From the NCBI RefSeq assembly GCF_013266755.1, contig NZ_JABRWJ010000007.1:492534-556533 (forward strand): a stretch of DNA of 64,000 nt. The letters run 5' to 3'. The notes under the pieces were generated by a model. It saw only the letters and a list, made by a program, of their open reading frames with translations, made no database searches and was not told where the DNA came from. How positions within the stretch are numbered: the first letter of the stretch is position 1; every line of letters starts with the position of its first letter. Shown here one piece after another: positions 28,329 to 36,797 of the stretch. The DNA is from Pseudaquabacterium terrae (GTDB taxonomy: Bacteria; Pseudomonadota; Gammaproteobacteria; Burkholderiales; Burkholderiaceae_C). Position numbers and translations under genes: made by a program.

Positions 28329-30611
28329 ATGGGGATCCGATCGTTCGCCGCTGAACTGCTGTTGCCTGCCGCACTGCAGCCGCGCCTTCGATCGGCCGTG
28401 GTCGACACCTCGCCGAAGGCCGAGGCCGCATCCTTCGCCGCGCTGTCCGACAAGCTGAGTTACCTGTCGAAGGCCGAGATCAAGCAGATCCGCGAGGCCT
28501 ACAAGTTCGCCGATGAGGCCCATCTGGGCCAGTTCCGCGCCAGCGGCGAGCCCTACATCACGCATCCGATCGCCGTCGCCGGGCTGGTCGCCGACTGGCG
28601 GCTCGACGCGCAGGCCGTGATGGCCGCGCTGATGCACGACGCGATGGAAGACTGCGGCGTCACCAAGGTCGAGCTGATCGAGCGCTTCGGCGCACCGACG
28701 GCCGAGCTGGTCGACGGGCTGACGAAGCTGGACAAGCTGCAGTTCCCGAACCGCGAGGAAGGCCAGGCGGAGTCGTTCCGCAAGATGCTGCTGGCGATGG
28801 CGCGCGACGTGCGCGTGATCCTCGTCAAGCTCGCCGACCGGCTGCACAACATGCGCACGATGGCCGCGATGCAGCCGGCCAAGCGCAAGCGCATCGCCCG
28901 CGAGACGCTGGACATCTACGCGCCGATCGCGCACCGGCTCGGCCTGAACCAGATCTACCGCGAGCTGCAGGAGCTGTCGTTCGCGCACCTGTTCCCGTGG
29001 CGCCACGGCGCGCTGGACAAGGCCGTCAAGCGCTCGCGCGGCTACCGGCGCGACATCGTCGAGCGCGTGCACCACGATGTCGAGAAGGCATTCGCGGCCG
29101 CCAAGCAGAAGTCCCTGGTCTCGGGCCGCGAGAAGACCGTCTACTCGATCTACCGCAAGATGCGCGAGAAGCACACCAGCTTCGCGCAGGTCAACGACAT
29201 CTTCGGCTTCCGCATCGTCGTGGCGACCCTGCCCGACTGCTACCTCGCGCTCGGCGTGCTGCACCAGCTGTACAAGCCGGTGCCCGGGCGCTTCAAGGAC
29301 TACGTCGCGATCCCGAAGCCGAACGGCTACCAGTCGCTGCACACGACGCTGGTCAGCCCGCTCGGCACCGCGGTGGAGTTCCAGATCCGCACCGAGCAGA
29401 TGCATGCGGTGGCCGAGAGCGGGATCGCCGCGCACTGGCTCTACAAGAACGACCGCCGCTCGGGCGGTGCCGGCGACGCGCATCCGCTGGGCGCGATGTG
29501 GCTGCAGTCGCTGCTCGACATCCAGGACGAGACGCGCGACGCGGCCGAATTCCTCGAGCACGTGAAGATCGACCTGGTGCCCGAGGCGGTCTACGTCTTC
29601 ACGCCGATGAGCAAGATCATGGCGCTGCCGCGCGGCGCGACGGCGGTGGACTTCGCCTACGCGATCCACTCCGACGTCGGCGACCACTGCGTTGCCGCGA
29701 AGGTCAACAGCGAACCGGTCGCGCTGCGCACCGAGCTGAAAAGCGGCGATGTCGTAGAGATCGTCACGGCGCCCGGCGCGCGGCCGAACCCGGCGTGGCT
29801 GAACTTCGTGCGCACCGGCCGCGCGCGCTCGAAGATCCGCCACTTCCTGAAGACGATGGAGCAGGAAGAGTCGCGCAGCCTGGGCGAGAAGCTGCTGCAA
29901 CAGGCGCTGCGCGCCGAGGGCCTGACGCTGCCGTCGACCGACCCCACCGACACCGAGGCCAACGCGCTGTGGCAGCAGCTGACGCGCTGGAGCGGCAACC
30001 GCGGCCGTGGCGAGCTGCTGACCGACATCGGCCTCGGCCGCAAGATCGCCACCATCGTCGCCAAGCGGGCGGCGCAGCTGATGGCCGAGCGCGGCACGCG
30101 GCCCGATGCGCTGACGCTGACGCTCGGCCGCTATGCCGCCGACGATGCAATCCCGTCGCAAGGCGGCGTGGCGATCGACGGCAGCGAAGGCGCCTCGGTG
30201 CAGCTGGCCACCTGTTGCCGGCCGATCCCGGGCGACGCGATCGTCGGCTACCTGGGCCGCGGCGAAGGGCTGCTGGTGCACACCGCAGACTGCCACAACG
30301 GCAAGCGGCTGAAGGAGCGCGATCCGGAGCGCTGGATGGCCGTCGAATGGGCCGAGCAGCCGGTGCGCCCCTTCGAGACGATGATCGCCGTGCAGGTGCG
30401 CAACGGCAAGGGCGCGCTGGCCCAGGTCGCCGCTTCGGTCAGCGCCGCCGAAGCCGACATCACGCACATCGACATGGACAACGAGCGCGACGCCGATGTC
30501 GCCGAGCTGCGCCTGTCGCTCGCGGTGCGCGACCGCCATCACCTGGCCGACGTGCTGCGCACGCTGAAGCGGTCACCGCCGGTGCTACGGTCGGCGCGGG
30601 TCAAGCCTTGA
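28329..30611 (+). CDS. spoT: Bifunctional (p)ppGpp synthetase/hydrolase, RSH family
   Basis: Makes and degrades the alarmone (p)ppGpp. The 760-residue protein has the full RSH order: an HD hydrolase domain (SGEPYITHPIAVAGLVA, LMHDAMEDCGV, KLADRLHNMRTM) with its metal-site residues intact, the synthetase domain (REKTVYSIYRKM, DIFGFRIVV, RFKDYVAIPKPNGYQSLHT), a TGS domain (VFTPMSKIMALPRGATAVDFAYAIH) and a C-terminal ACT domain. The intact HD site argues for a bifunctional SpoT rather than RelA. It follows the tandem terminators after rpoZ and may use read-through plus its own promoter. Confidence 0.95.
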   Translation: MGIRSFAAELLLPAALQPRLRSAVVDTSPKAEAASFAALSDKLSYLSKAEIKQIREAYKFADEAHLGQFRASGEPYITHPIAVAGLVADWRLDAQAVMAALMHDAMEDCGVTKVELIERFGAPTAELVDGLTKLDKLQFPNREEGQAESFRKMLLAMARDVRVILVKLADRLHNMRTMAAMQPAKRKRIARETLDIYAPIAHRLGLNQIYRELQELSFAHLFPWRHGALDKAVKRSRGYRRDIVERVHHDVEKAFAAAKQKSLVSGREKTVYSIYRKMREKHTSFAQVNDIFGFRIVVATLPDCYLALGVLHQLYKPVPGRFKDYVAIPKPNGYQSLHTTLVSPLGTAVEFQIRTEQMHAVAESGIAAHWLYKNDRRSGGAGDAHPLGAMWLQSLLDIQDETRDAAEFLEHVKIDLVPEAVYVFTPMSKIMALPRGATAVDFAYAIHSDVGDHCVAAKVNSEPVALRTELKSGDVVEIVTAPGARPNPAWLNFVRTGRARSKIRHFLKTMEQEESRSLGEKLLQQALRAEGLTLPSTDPTDTEANALWQQLTRWSGNRGRGELLTDIGLGRKIATIVAKRAAQLMAERGTRPDALTLTLGRYAADDAIPSQGGVAIDGSEGASVQLATCCRPIPGDAIVGYLGRGEGLLVHTADCHNGKRLKERDPERWMAVEWAEQPVRPFETMIAVQVRNGKGALAQVAASVSAAEADITHIDMDNERDADVAELRLSLAVRDRHHLADVLRTLKRSPPVLRSARVKP

Positions 30612-30754
30612 GCTGACGCGACCGGCCGGCTGCATCGGCCAAGTGCGGGCCGCGCGCGGGTGAATTTGTCACTCGGGCGGGATTGCATTGTTCATCGGCT
30701 GCGGCGGGGGTGCCTGCGTACATTGCTCGTCAAGCCCTCCTGACGAGAACGCCG

Positions 30755-31249
30755 ATGATGAGCACCACGCCCCTGCGAGCCCCCGCCAGCGCCCCGATTG
30801 CGCGGCAGGCTTGGCGCATGCCGTCGGACCCGGGCGCTGGCTGGCGCCTCGTCGACGGCACGCCGATCCGGCTGCGTCCGCTGAGCACCGTCGATGGCGA
30901 GCGCGAGTTCGGTTACGCCATCGCGGTGCCCGACGAAGGCGGCGAACGCCTGATCGGCGAGGTGCGTCTCGTCGTCGACGGCAGCTCGGGCAGTGCCGAC
31001 ATCACGCTCGTCATCGCCGACGCCTGGCAGCGTCACGGCATCGGCACGATGGCGCTGCTGGCACTGGCCAGGGCCGCGGCGCAGCGGGGGCTGCGCTGGC
31101 TGCATGCCGACGTCGACGACGCGAACCAGGCCATGCTGCGCATGCTGCACCGCTGCGGCTTCATCGCGACGCCGCATCCGGACGACGTGAACCGCACGCA
31201 CCTGCACCTGCTGCTGCTGCCGCCCTTCCCAGGTCAGCAACGCGATTGA
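30755..31249 (+). CDS. Short GNAT acetyltransferase-like protein, first of a tandem pair
   Basis: A 164-residue protein related to the next gene. Shared segments are GWRLVDGTPIRLRPL, GERLIGEVRLVVDGSSGSADI, ADAWQRHGIGTMALLAL (acetyl-CoA loop RHGIGT) and LHADVDDANQAMLRMLHRCGF. Compared with its neighbour it lacks about 40 residues between the first and second strands, the part with the PG-S-L-G-T-Q-L-LTDVD segment. The rest of the GNAT core is intact, so it may be a streamlined paralogue rather than a dead gene. Substrate unknown. Two adjacent ATGs (30755 and 30758) could be the start. Confidence 0.7.
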   Translation: MMSTTPLRAPASAPIARQAWRMPSDPGAGWRLVDGTPIRLRPLSTVDGEREFGYAIAVPDEGGERLIGEVRLVVDGSSGSADITLVIADAWQRHGIGTMALLALARAAAQRGLRWLHADVDDANQAMLRMLHRCGFIATPHPDDVNRTHLHLLLLPPFPGQQRD

Positions 31250-31344
31250 CGCAAGTGGAATATTGCACTCCGGCCCGGCGTCTTCCTTGGTTGGAAAGGG
31301 CAACGGCGCTGCCTAGAGTCGTCGTGCCTCGACTTGCGCCGACG

Positions 31345-31938
31345 ATGAGCTTTGTCGTTTCCCGCCGCACCCACCCCACCGCCACGCCGGCCCCGCGCGA
31401 TCCCCTCGAAGCCGGTGCGCAGTGGCGGCTGCCTGACGGCGCGTGCGTGCGCTTGCGGCGCGTACGCCCGTCTGACGCCAACGCGCTGGCACGGCTGGTG
31501 CGCGAGCTGTCGCCGTGCACACGGCGCGCCCGCTTCCCGGGGTCGCTGGGCGCCTTGACGGCGACGCAGCTGTCCGAGCTGACCGACGTCGACTTCGATC
31601 ATCACGTCGGCTGCGCCGTCACCATCGTCGACGACCGTGGCGAGCAATTGGTCGGCGAAGCGCGCTACATGGTCGACGGCAGCTCGGGTACCGCCGACAT
31701 CGCGCTCGTGCTCGACGACGCGTGGCAGCGTCGTGGCATCGGCACGCGCGTGCTGCTGGCCGTGATCACCAGCGCGACGCAACGCGGGTTGCACTGGCTG
31801 CGCGCCGACGTGGGCCGCGACAACACCGCGATGCTGTCGCTGCTGCAGCGTTGCGGATTCGCCGCATCGCCGCACCCCGACGAGGTCGAGCTCATGCAAT
31901 TGCACCTTCAGTTGCAAGCGCTGCCGTCCCCGGACTGA
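31345..31938 (+). CDS. GNAT acetyltransferase-like protein, second of a tandem pair
   Basis: A 197-residue GNAT protein: GAQWRLPDGACVRLRRVRPSD at the start of the fold, FDHHVGCAVTIVDD, GEARYMVDGSSGTADIALVLDD, the acetyl-CoA loop WQRRGIGTRVLL, and GLHWLRADVGRDNTAMLSLLQRCGF. This domain type is also found fused to PatZ-like protein acetyltransferases; here it stands alone. It is a clear paralogue of the preceding gene. A good -10-like element for the next gene lies 24 bp after its stop codon. Confidence 0.78.
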   Translation: MSFVVSRRTHPTATPAPRDPLEAGAQWRLPDGACVRLRRVRPSDANALARLVRELSPCTRRARFPGSLGALTATQLSELTDVDFDHHVGCAVTIVDDRGEQLVGEARYMVDGSSGTADIALVLDDAWQRRGIGTRVLLAVITSATQRGLHWLRADVGRDNTAMLSLLQRCGFAASPHPDEVELMQLHLQLQALPSPD

Positions 31939-31962
31939 CACGGCCGGCGCGGCGGCGCTTCC

Positions 31963-31968
31963 TATAAT
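31963..31968 (+). promoter_or_regulatory. -10-like element upstream of the cyclase/ATPase gene
   Basis: A perfect TATAAT lies 41 bp before the GTG start at 32010. No well-spaced -35 is visible, so an activator may be needed. Confidence 0.45.
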
Positions 31969-32009
31969 CCCGCCGACGCGGGTCGAGCCCGTGATCGGAC
32001 GGGCCGACG

Positions 32010-35000
32010 GTGCGATTCGAAGAACTCCTCGACGCTGCCGCGCAGCTGCTGCAGCGGCGCCGGCGCATCTCCGGCCGCGCGCTGCAGCGCGAATACGCTC
32101 TCGACGATCCGACCCTCGCCGACCTGATGCACGAGCTGGTCGATGTGCTCGGGCTGGCCGATGTCGATGCGCAGGGCATCCTGCAAGCGCGCACGTTCGC
32201 GCCGCCGCCGGCGCTGCCCACCGAGCCCGAGCGCCGGCTGCTGACCGTGATGTTCTGCGACATCGTCGGTTCGACACGCCTGGCCGGCACGCTGGATCCC
32301 GAGGACTGGCGCGACCTGCTGCACCTGTTCCAGCGCGAGAGCGCATCACTGCTGCAGCCCGCCGGCGGGCACATCGCGCAAGTGCTCGGCGACGGGCTGC
32401 TGGTCTACTTCGGCTGGCCGCAAGCGCACGAGGACGATGCCGAGCGCGCGGTGCACGTCGCGCTGGCGCTGCAGCCGGCGCTGCAGCGGGCCTTCCCGGC
32501 GCGGCTGCGGGCGATCCACCCCGGCGGACTGCAGGTGCGCATCGGCATTCACACGGGCATCGTCGTCGTCGGCGAGGTGGGCATCGGCGACCGCCGCGAG
32601 CTGCTCGCGCTCGGCGAAGCGCCGAACCTCGCCGCGCACATCCAGGCCTTCGCGGCACCGGGCACGGTGCTCGTCAGCGACACCACGCTGCGCCTGCTGC
32701 GAGGAGGCTTCATCGCGCAGGATTTGGGGCCGCACCGGCTCAAGGACGGCGCGCCGCCGATTCGGCTGGCCTGGGTCCAGGGCGAGCATCATCCTGCCGA
32801 CCGCCGTCCCGCCGAGCAGGTCCCTTTGGTGGGCCAGGACGAGCGGCTCGCCAGCTTGCACCAGGCCTGGCAGGCGGCGTCGGCCGGCGCGGGCCGCGCT
32901 GTGACGTTGCGCGGCGAGCCGGGGCTCGGCAAGACCCGTCTGGCCGGCACACTGCGTGCTGCGGCCCAGGCGGCCGGCGCCGAAACGATCGTCCTGCGCT
33001 GCTCGGCGTTCCACCGCCAGAGCCCGCTCTATCCGCTGGTCGAGCTGCTTGCGCGCCGCACCGGGCTCGACGCGCAGGCGTCGGAAGACGAGCTCGTTGC
33101 CCGCCTCGGCGCCGTGATCGACGAGGCCGGCCTGGCGCCGGCGCAAGCCCTGCCGCTGTTGGCCGCGCTGATCGCGCCCGGCTCGCACGCCGCGCAACCG
33201 ACCGCGACGCTGACGCCGACCGAGCTGATGCGCGACACGCTGGCGCAGCTGCAGCCGTGGCTCGCCGGGCGGACCGGCCCGCGGCTGCTGCTCTGCGAGG
33301 ACGTGCACTGGGCCGACCCGTCGACGCTGCGCTTGCTGCAGCAACTCGTCGCCACGGTGACCCACCGGCCGGGCCTGCTGCTGTTGCTGACGCAGCGCAC
33401 CGACTTCGACCCGCCGTGGCACGTCGGCCGTGACACCGAGCTGATCGAGCTGCCGCGCCTGTCGCCCGACGAGATCCGGCTGCTGGTGCAGCAGCTCGCA
33501 CGCGCCGAGCAGCACGCGTTGCCGGGCCCGCTGCTCGAGCGCATCGTCGAGACCGCCGACGGCGTGCCGCTGTACGCCGAGGAAATCCTGCGCGCCGTGC
33601 TGCAGGCGCCGGGGACCGACCAGGGCTGGCCCGAGCAGGTGCCGGCGACGCTCACCGCGTCGCTGAGCGCGCGGCTGGACCGGCTCGGCACCGGCAAGGC
33701 GGTAGCGCAAGCGGCTGCGCTGCTGGGCCGCGAGTTCTCGTTCGAAACCCTGGCCGCCGTCAGCGAGCTGCCCGTGCCGGCGCTGAGCCTGGCATTGCAC
33801 CAGCTCGTCAGTACCGGGCTGTTGCGAAGGCGCGGCGTCGCGCCGCAGGCGCGCTACGTGTTCCGCCATGCGCTGCTGCAGGCCGCGGCCGAAGAATCGC
33901 TGTTGAAGAGCGCGCGTCGAACCTTGCACCTGCGCATCGGCGACACGCTGCAGGCGCAGTTCCCCGGTCTGCGCGAGCTCGAGCCGGAGACGCTCGCTCG
34001 CCACTTCAGCGAAGGCGGCGATGCGATGCGTGCCCTGCCGCTGTGGCGGCACGCCGGCGAGCGCACGCTGGCGCGCTCGGCGGTGATCGAGGCACTCGCG
34101 CACCTCGACCAGGGCATGGCGCTGCTCGATGCGCTCGACGCAGGCGATGCGCGCGACCGCGCCGAGCTCGGCCTGCAGGTGCTGCGCCTGGCGGCGCTTC
34201 GCGCATCGCAGGGCGTCGCCGCCGCGGCGACCGGTGCGGCCGCCGAGCGCGCCGCCGGGCTCGCACGCGCGCTGCACGAGGACAACGCGTTGATCACCGC
34301 GCTGAACGGCCTGTACTCCTTCCACATGGTGCGCGGCGAGTGCGCCGCGGCGCTGGCGCCGGCGCGCGAGATGCTGCGGCTGGCCGACACGCTCGACGAT
34401 CCGACGATCGAGATGATCAGCCACCGTGCGCTCGGCGCGGTCAGCTTTCACATCGCAGACCCGCTGAATGCGCGCGCGCACCTGGAGCGCGCGCTCGCCC
34501 TGTACGACCCGCAGCGGCACGCGCAGCTCGCGCACACGCAGGGCATCGACCACCGCGTGATGGCCGGCAACTTCATGGCGCTGACCTTGCTGATGCTGGG
34601 CGAGGACGACGCCGCGCGCGCGCTGCAGGACGAGCTGATCGCGCATGCCGAGGCGATTGCGCATGCCCACAGCCTGGGGCAGGCGCTGGTGTTCGGCTGC
34701 CTGCTGCTGTCGATCCTCGGCGACGGCGTCGGCCTCGCCGCGCGCGCCGCGCACACCGCACGCGTGGGCCGCGAGCATGGCTTTGCGCTGATCGCCGGTG
34801 CCGGGCGCTTCTTCGAGGGGGCCGCGCTGCTGCATGGCGGCGACCCGGCCGCCGCGCTGCCGGCGATGCGCGAAGGGGCCGCCGCCTGGTGGGGCACCGG
34901 CGCGCGCAACTACCGCGCCCATGGCGAGATGCTGATGGCCCAGGCCGAGCTTGCGCTCGGCCGCCTCGACGACGCGCGGGCGCTGCTGCGCGCGGCCCAT

Positions 35001-35222
35001 GAAGGCATCGCCCAGACCGGAGAGACCTGGCTCGAAGCCGAGTTGCGCCGCGCCGAGGCGCTGATGCTGCGCGAGGCCGACGGCGATGCGCCGTGCGAGC
35101 GACGCCTGATGGAGGCGCTGCGCCTGGCGCAGGCACAGCACGCGCTCGGCTGGCAGCGTCGCTGCCGCCAGGCGCTGCAGGCGCTTCAGGCCAACGGCGC
35201 CGCATCGACCAGCACGCCCTGA
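32010..35222 (+). CDS. Class III nucleotide cyclase domain - AAA/STAND ATPase - TPR protein
   Basis: A large cytoplasmic signalling protein of 1070 residues. A short helical N-terminal region precedes a class III adenylate/guanylate cyclase domain at about 75-250 (LLTVMFCDIVGSTRLAG with the first metal Asp, then QVLGDGLLVYFGWPQAHEDDAERAV and RIGIHTGIVVVGEVG). An ATPase module follows with P-loop RGEPGLGKTRLAG (near residue 304) and Walker B LLLCEDVHWADPST, the arrangement of the LuxR/MalT-type STAND ATPases. The remainder is TPR-like helical repeats. This architecture is common in actinobacteria and some proteobacteria; ligands are usually unknown. The start is GTG. It is convergent with a Crp/Fnr gene, so a cyclic nucleotide link is possible but unproven. 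Confidence 0.88.
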   Translation: MRFEELLDAAAQLLQRRRRISGRALQREYALDDPTLADLMHELVDVLGLADVDAQGILQARTFAPPPALPTEPERRLLTVMFCDIVGSTRLAGTLDPEDWRDLLHLFQRESASLLQPAGGHIAQVLGDGLLVYFGWPQAHEDDAERAVHVALALQPALQRAFPARLRAIHPGGLQVRIGIHTGIVVVGEVGIGDRRELLALGEAPNLAAHIQAFAAPGTVLVSDTTLRLLRGGFIAQDLGPHRLKDGAPPIRLAWVQGEHHPADRRPAEQVPLVGQDERLASLHQAWQAASAGAGRAVTLRGEPGLGKTRLAGTLRAAAQAAGAETIVLRCSAFHRQSPLYPLVELLARRTGLDAQASEDELVARLGAVIDEAGLAPAQALPLLAALIAPGSHAAQPTATLTPTELMRDTLAQLQPWLAGRTGPRLLLCEDVHWADPSTLRLLQQLVATVTHRPGLLLLLTQRTDFDPPWHVGRDTELIELPRLSPDEIRLLVQQLARAEQHALPGPLLERIVETADGVPLYAEEILRAVLQAPGTDQGWPEQVPATLTASLSARLDRLGTGKAVAQAAALLGREFSFETLAAVSELPVPALSLALHQLVSTGLLRRRGVAPQARYVFRHALLQAAAEESLLKSARRTLHLRIGDTLQAQFPGLRELEPETLARHFSEGGDAMRALPLWRHAGERTLARSAVIEALAHLDQGMALLDALDAGDARDRAELGLQVLRLAALRASQGVAAAATGAAAERAAGLARALHEDNALITALNGLYSFHMVRGECAAALAPAREMLRLADTLDDPTIEMISHRALGAVSFHIADPLNARAHLERALALYDPQRHAQLAHTQGIDHRVMAGNFMALTLLMLGEDDAARALQDELIAHAEAIAHAHSLGQALVFGCLLLSILGDGVGLAARAAHTARVGREHGFALIAGAGRFFEGAALLHGGDPAAALPAMREGAAAWWGTGARNYRAHGEMLMAQAELALGRLDDARALLRAAHEGIAQTGETWLEAELRRAEALMLREADGDAPCERRLMEALRLAQAQHALGWQRRCRQALQALQANGAASTSTP

Positions 35223-35294
35223 CGCCACCCGCGTCGCACTCTGTGGCGTACCGAGCGATCCGCTTGTGTCAGCGGGCGCGTTCCGCCACGCGCT

Positions 35295-35954
35295 TCACCA
35301 GGCGTGCGGCAGCTTCTTGCGGATCACCAGCAGCTTGGAGTTCTCGTCGGTCACGACGTACTCGCCGATCGCCAGTTCCTTCATGACCCGGTGCACCATC
35401 TCGCGCGACGAGCCGACGCGGTCGGCGATGTCCTGCTGCGTCAGCCGCTGGCGCACCTGGCGCTGCTCGACGTGGTCGCCGATCGGATCGGACAGCTCCA
35501 TCAACACGCGCGTGACGCGGCCGTAGACGTCCTGCAGCGCGAGGCTCTTCACCTGCTCGGTGAGCCGCCGCACCATGCGGATCAGCTTGCGCGTCAGGTG
35601 GCCGGCGAACTCCGGGTGCTCGACGAGAAAGGCATCCAGCCCGTCGCGCTGCACGACGCAGCAGGTGGTGGGCTCGAGCGTCTTGATCGACACCGAGCGC
35701 TTGTCGCCGTCGAGCGCGAGCTCACCGACGTAGTGGCCCGGGCCGAGCTCGTCGAGCACGATCTCGCGGCCCTGCGTGCCGGCCGAATAGGCCTTCACGC
35801 GGCCGCTGAGCAGGATGAAGATCGAATCGCTGACGTCGCCCTCGTGGATCAGCACGGTGTTGGCGGCGAAATTGCGCGTTCCGCCGTGGCGCGAGATGGC
35901 CGCGAGCAGGCTGTGCGGCAGGCGATCGTTGTCGGTGTTGGGCAGCTCCATCAT
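35295..35954 (-). CDS. Crp/Fnr-family transcriptional regulator
   Basis: A 219-residue regulator with an N-terminal cyclic-nucleotide-binding fold (about 25-130: TVLIHEGDVSDSIFILLSGRVKAYS, ELGPGHYVGELALDGDKRSVSIKTLE) and a C-terminal winged helix with LTQQDIADRVGSSREMVHRVMKEL. No N-terminal cysteine cluster is present, so it is not an Fe-S Fnr. GELALDG resembles the phosphate-binding cassette of CRP but the arginine position is altered (GDKRSV), so cAMP binding is plausible yet uncertain. A perfect palindrome and a -10-like CATAAT lie upstream. Two start codons, 35954 and 35951, are possible. Confidence 0.9.
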   Translation of the reverse strand: MMELPNTDNDRLPHSLLAAISRHGGTRNFAANTVLIHEGDVSDSIFILLSGRVKAYSAGTQGREIVLDELGPGHYVGELALDGDKRSVSIKTLEPTTCCVVQRDGLDAFLVEHPEFAGHLTRKLIRMVRRLTEQVKSLALQDVYGRVTRVLMELSDPIGDHVEQRQVRQRLTQQDIADRVGSSREMVHRVMKELAIGEYVVTDENSKLLVIRKKLPHAW

Positions 35955-35962
35955 CGGCGGCG

Positions 35963-35968
35963 ATTATG
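35963..35968 (-). promoter_or_regulatory. -10-like element of the Crp/Fnr gene
   Basis: CATAAT on the minus strand, 9 bp from the start codon, with no recognisable -35. The palindrome at 35999-36015 would be centred about 50 bp upstream of the transcription start, fitting activator-dependent expression. Confidence 0.4.
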
Positions 35969-35998
35969 GCCGGCCGGCCATGGAACCTTGGCAATAAG

Positions 35999-36015
35999 TC
36001 ACAAGGCGCTTGTGA
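35999..36015. promoter_or_regulatory. Perfect palindrome, probable Crp/Fnr-type operator
   Basis: TCACAAG-GCG-CTTGTGA, seven bases on each arm with a 3-bp centre. It sits between the Crp/Fnr gene and the candidate small RNA. The half-site shares TGTGA with CRP sites but in the opposite orientation and with closer spacing. Confidence 0.6.
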
Positions 36016-36022
36016 ATTCCAG

Positions 36023-36171
36023 CGCCACTTTGGTTCGTCGTCGCCGCCTACATTGAGCCCAGACCGTCGCACGACGGCATCGGCTCAGGGAAAGAGGCCG
36101 CGCGGCACCAAAGCCGTGACGAGCTGGGATCGGGGCGGGCAACGCGGTGCGTTGTCCGCCCTGCTCTTTTT
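36023..36171 (+). ncRNA. Candidate small RNA divergent from the Crp/Fnr gene
   Basis: The gap between two leftward genes contains a plus-strand structure with no coding frame. A hairpin at 36054-36087 (TGAGCC pairs with GGCTCA, inner CCGTC with GACGG) is followed by a small GCCGC/GCGGC stem near 36108, and then by a strong terminator at 36133-36171. No plus-strand gene lies upstream that needs this terminator, since the nearest one ends at 35222 beyond the leftward Crp/Fnr gene. The 5' end is uncertain: TTGGCA at 35988 with a weak -10 near 36011 would start it at about 36023, whereas TACATT at 36049 would start it near 36060. I matched it to no known RNA family. Confidence 0.55.
36133..36171 (+). 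terminator. Strong rho-independent terminator, plus strand
   Basis: A 13-bp stem, GGGCGGGCAACGC / GCGTTGTCCGCCC with one G-U pair and a 3-nt loop, is followed by TGCTCTTTTT. On the minus strand no T-run follows, so it is not a greB terminator. Confidence 0.85.
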
Positions 36172-36187
36172 GGGGGTCAGGCAGGCG

Positions 36188-36763
36188 CTAGTTCTGCTCG
36201 CCGGGCACGGGGTAGTCGACCTCCAGCACTTCCAGCGTTTCCAGCCCGCCCGGCGTCTGCAGCCGCACCTCGTCGCCGACGCGCGACTTCAGCAACGCCC
36301 GCGCGATCGGTGCCACCCAGCTGACCTGGCCCTGCAGGTTGTCGGCCTCGTCGATGCCCTTGATCGTGATCGTGCGTTCCTCGCCCTTGTGATTCGCATA
36401 GGTCACGGTGGCGCCGAAGAACACCTGGTCGCTGCCATGGTGCGCCGACGGGTCGGCGACCTCTGCGATGTCCAGCCGCTTGGTCAGGAAGCGGATGCGC
36501 CGGTCGATCTCGCGCAGCCGCTTCTTGCCGTAGAGGTAGTCGCCGTTCTCCGAGCGATCGCCGTTGCTCGCCGCCCAGTGCACCACCTCGACCATCTTCG
36601 GCCGCTCGACGTCGATCAGGCTCAGCAGCTCCGTGCGCAGGCGCTGGTAGCCCTGCGGCGTGATGTAGTTCTTGCCACCGGCGGGCAGCGGCGGCAAGCC
36701 GGCCGAGTCCTCGTCGTCATCGTCGAGGGCACCGTCGGGTTCGCGGGTGAAGGCCTTGTTCAT
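36188..36763 (-). CDS. greB: Transcription elongation factor GreB
   Basis: Rescues backtracked RNA polymerase by stimulating cleavage of the nascent transcript. The 191-residue protein has an acidic N-terminal extension (GALDDDDEDSAG), the coiled-coil domain (NYITPQGYQRLRTELLSLID, RSENGDYLYGKKRLREIDRRI with the catalytic acidic tip) and the C-terminal FKBP-like domain (VSWVAPIARALLKSRVGDEV, TPGGLETLEVLEVDY). DYLYGKKRLREIDRRIRFL favours GreB over GreA. The ATG at 36763 is used; an upstream frame is open. Confidence 0.93.
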   Translation of the reverse strand: MNKAFTREPDGALDDDDEDSAGLPPLPAGGKNYITPQGYQRLRTELLSLIDVERPKMVEVVHWAASNGDRSENGDYLYGKKRLREIDRRIRFLTKRLDIAEVADPSAHHGSDQVFFGATVTYANHKGEERTITIKGIDEADNLQGQVSWVAPIARALLKSRVGDEVRLQTPGGLETLEVLEVDYPVPGEQN

Positions 36764-36797
36764 GATCAAGGGAAGTCTAGGCAAGGATGCGCGCGGT

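Noticed and set aside
32346..35228. Long minus-strand frame (about 960 codons) opposite the cyclase/ATPase gene
   Set aside because: Low-complexity Arg/Gln/Ala-rich translation with no family motif; the plus strand encodes a well-supported multidomain protein.
36050..36171. c-di-GMP (GEMM) or other known riboswitch
   Set aside because: The sequence lacks the conserved GEMM core, and no plus-strand gene lies downstream for a riboswitch to control; greB runs the other way.
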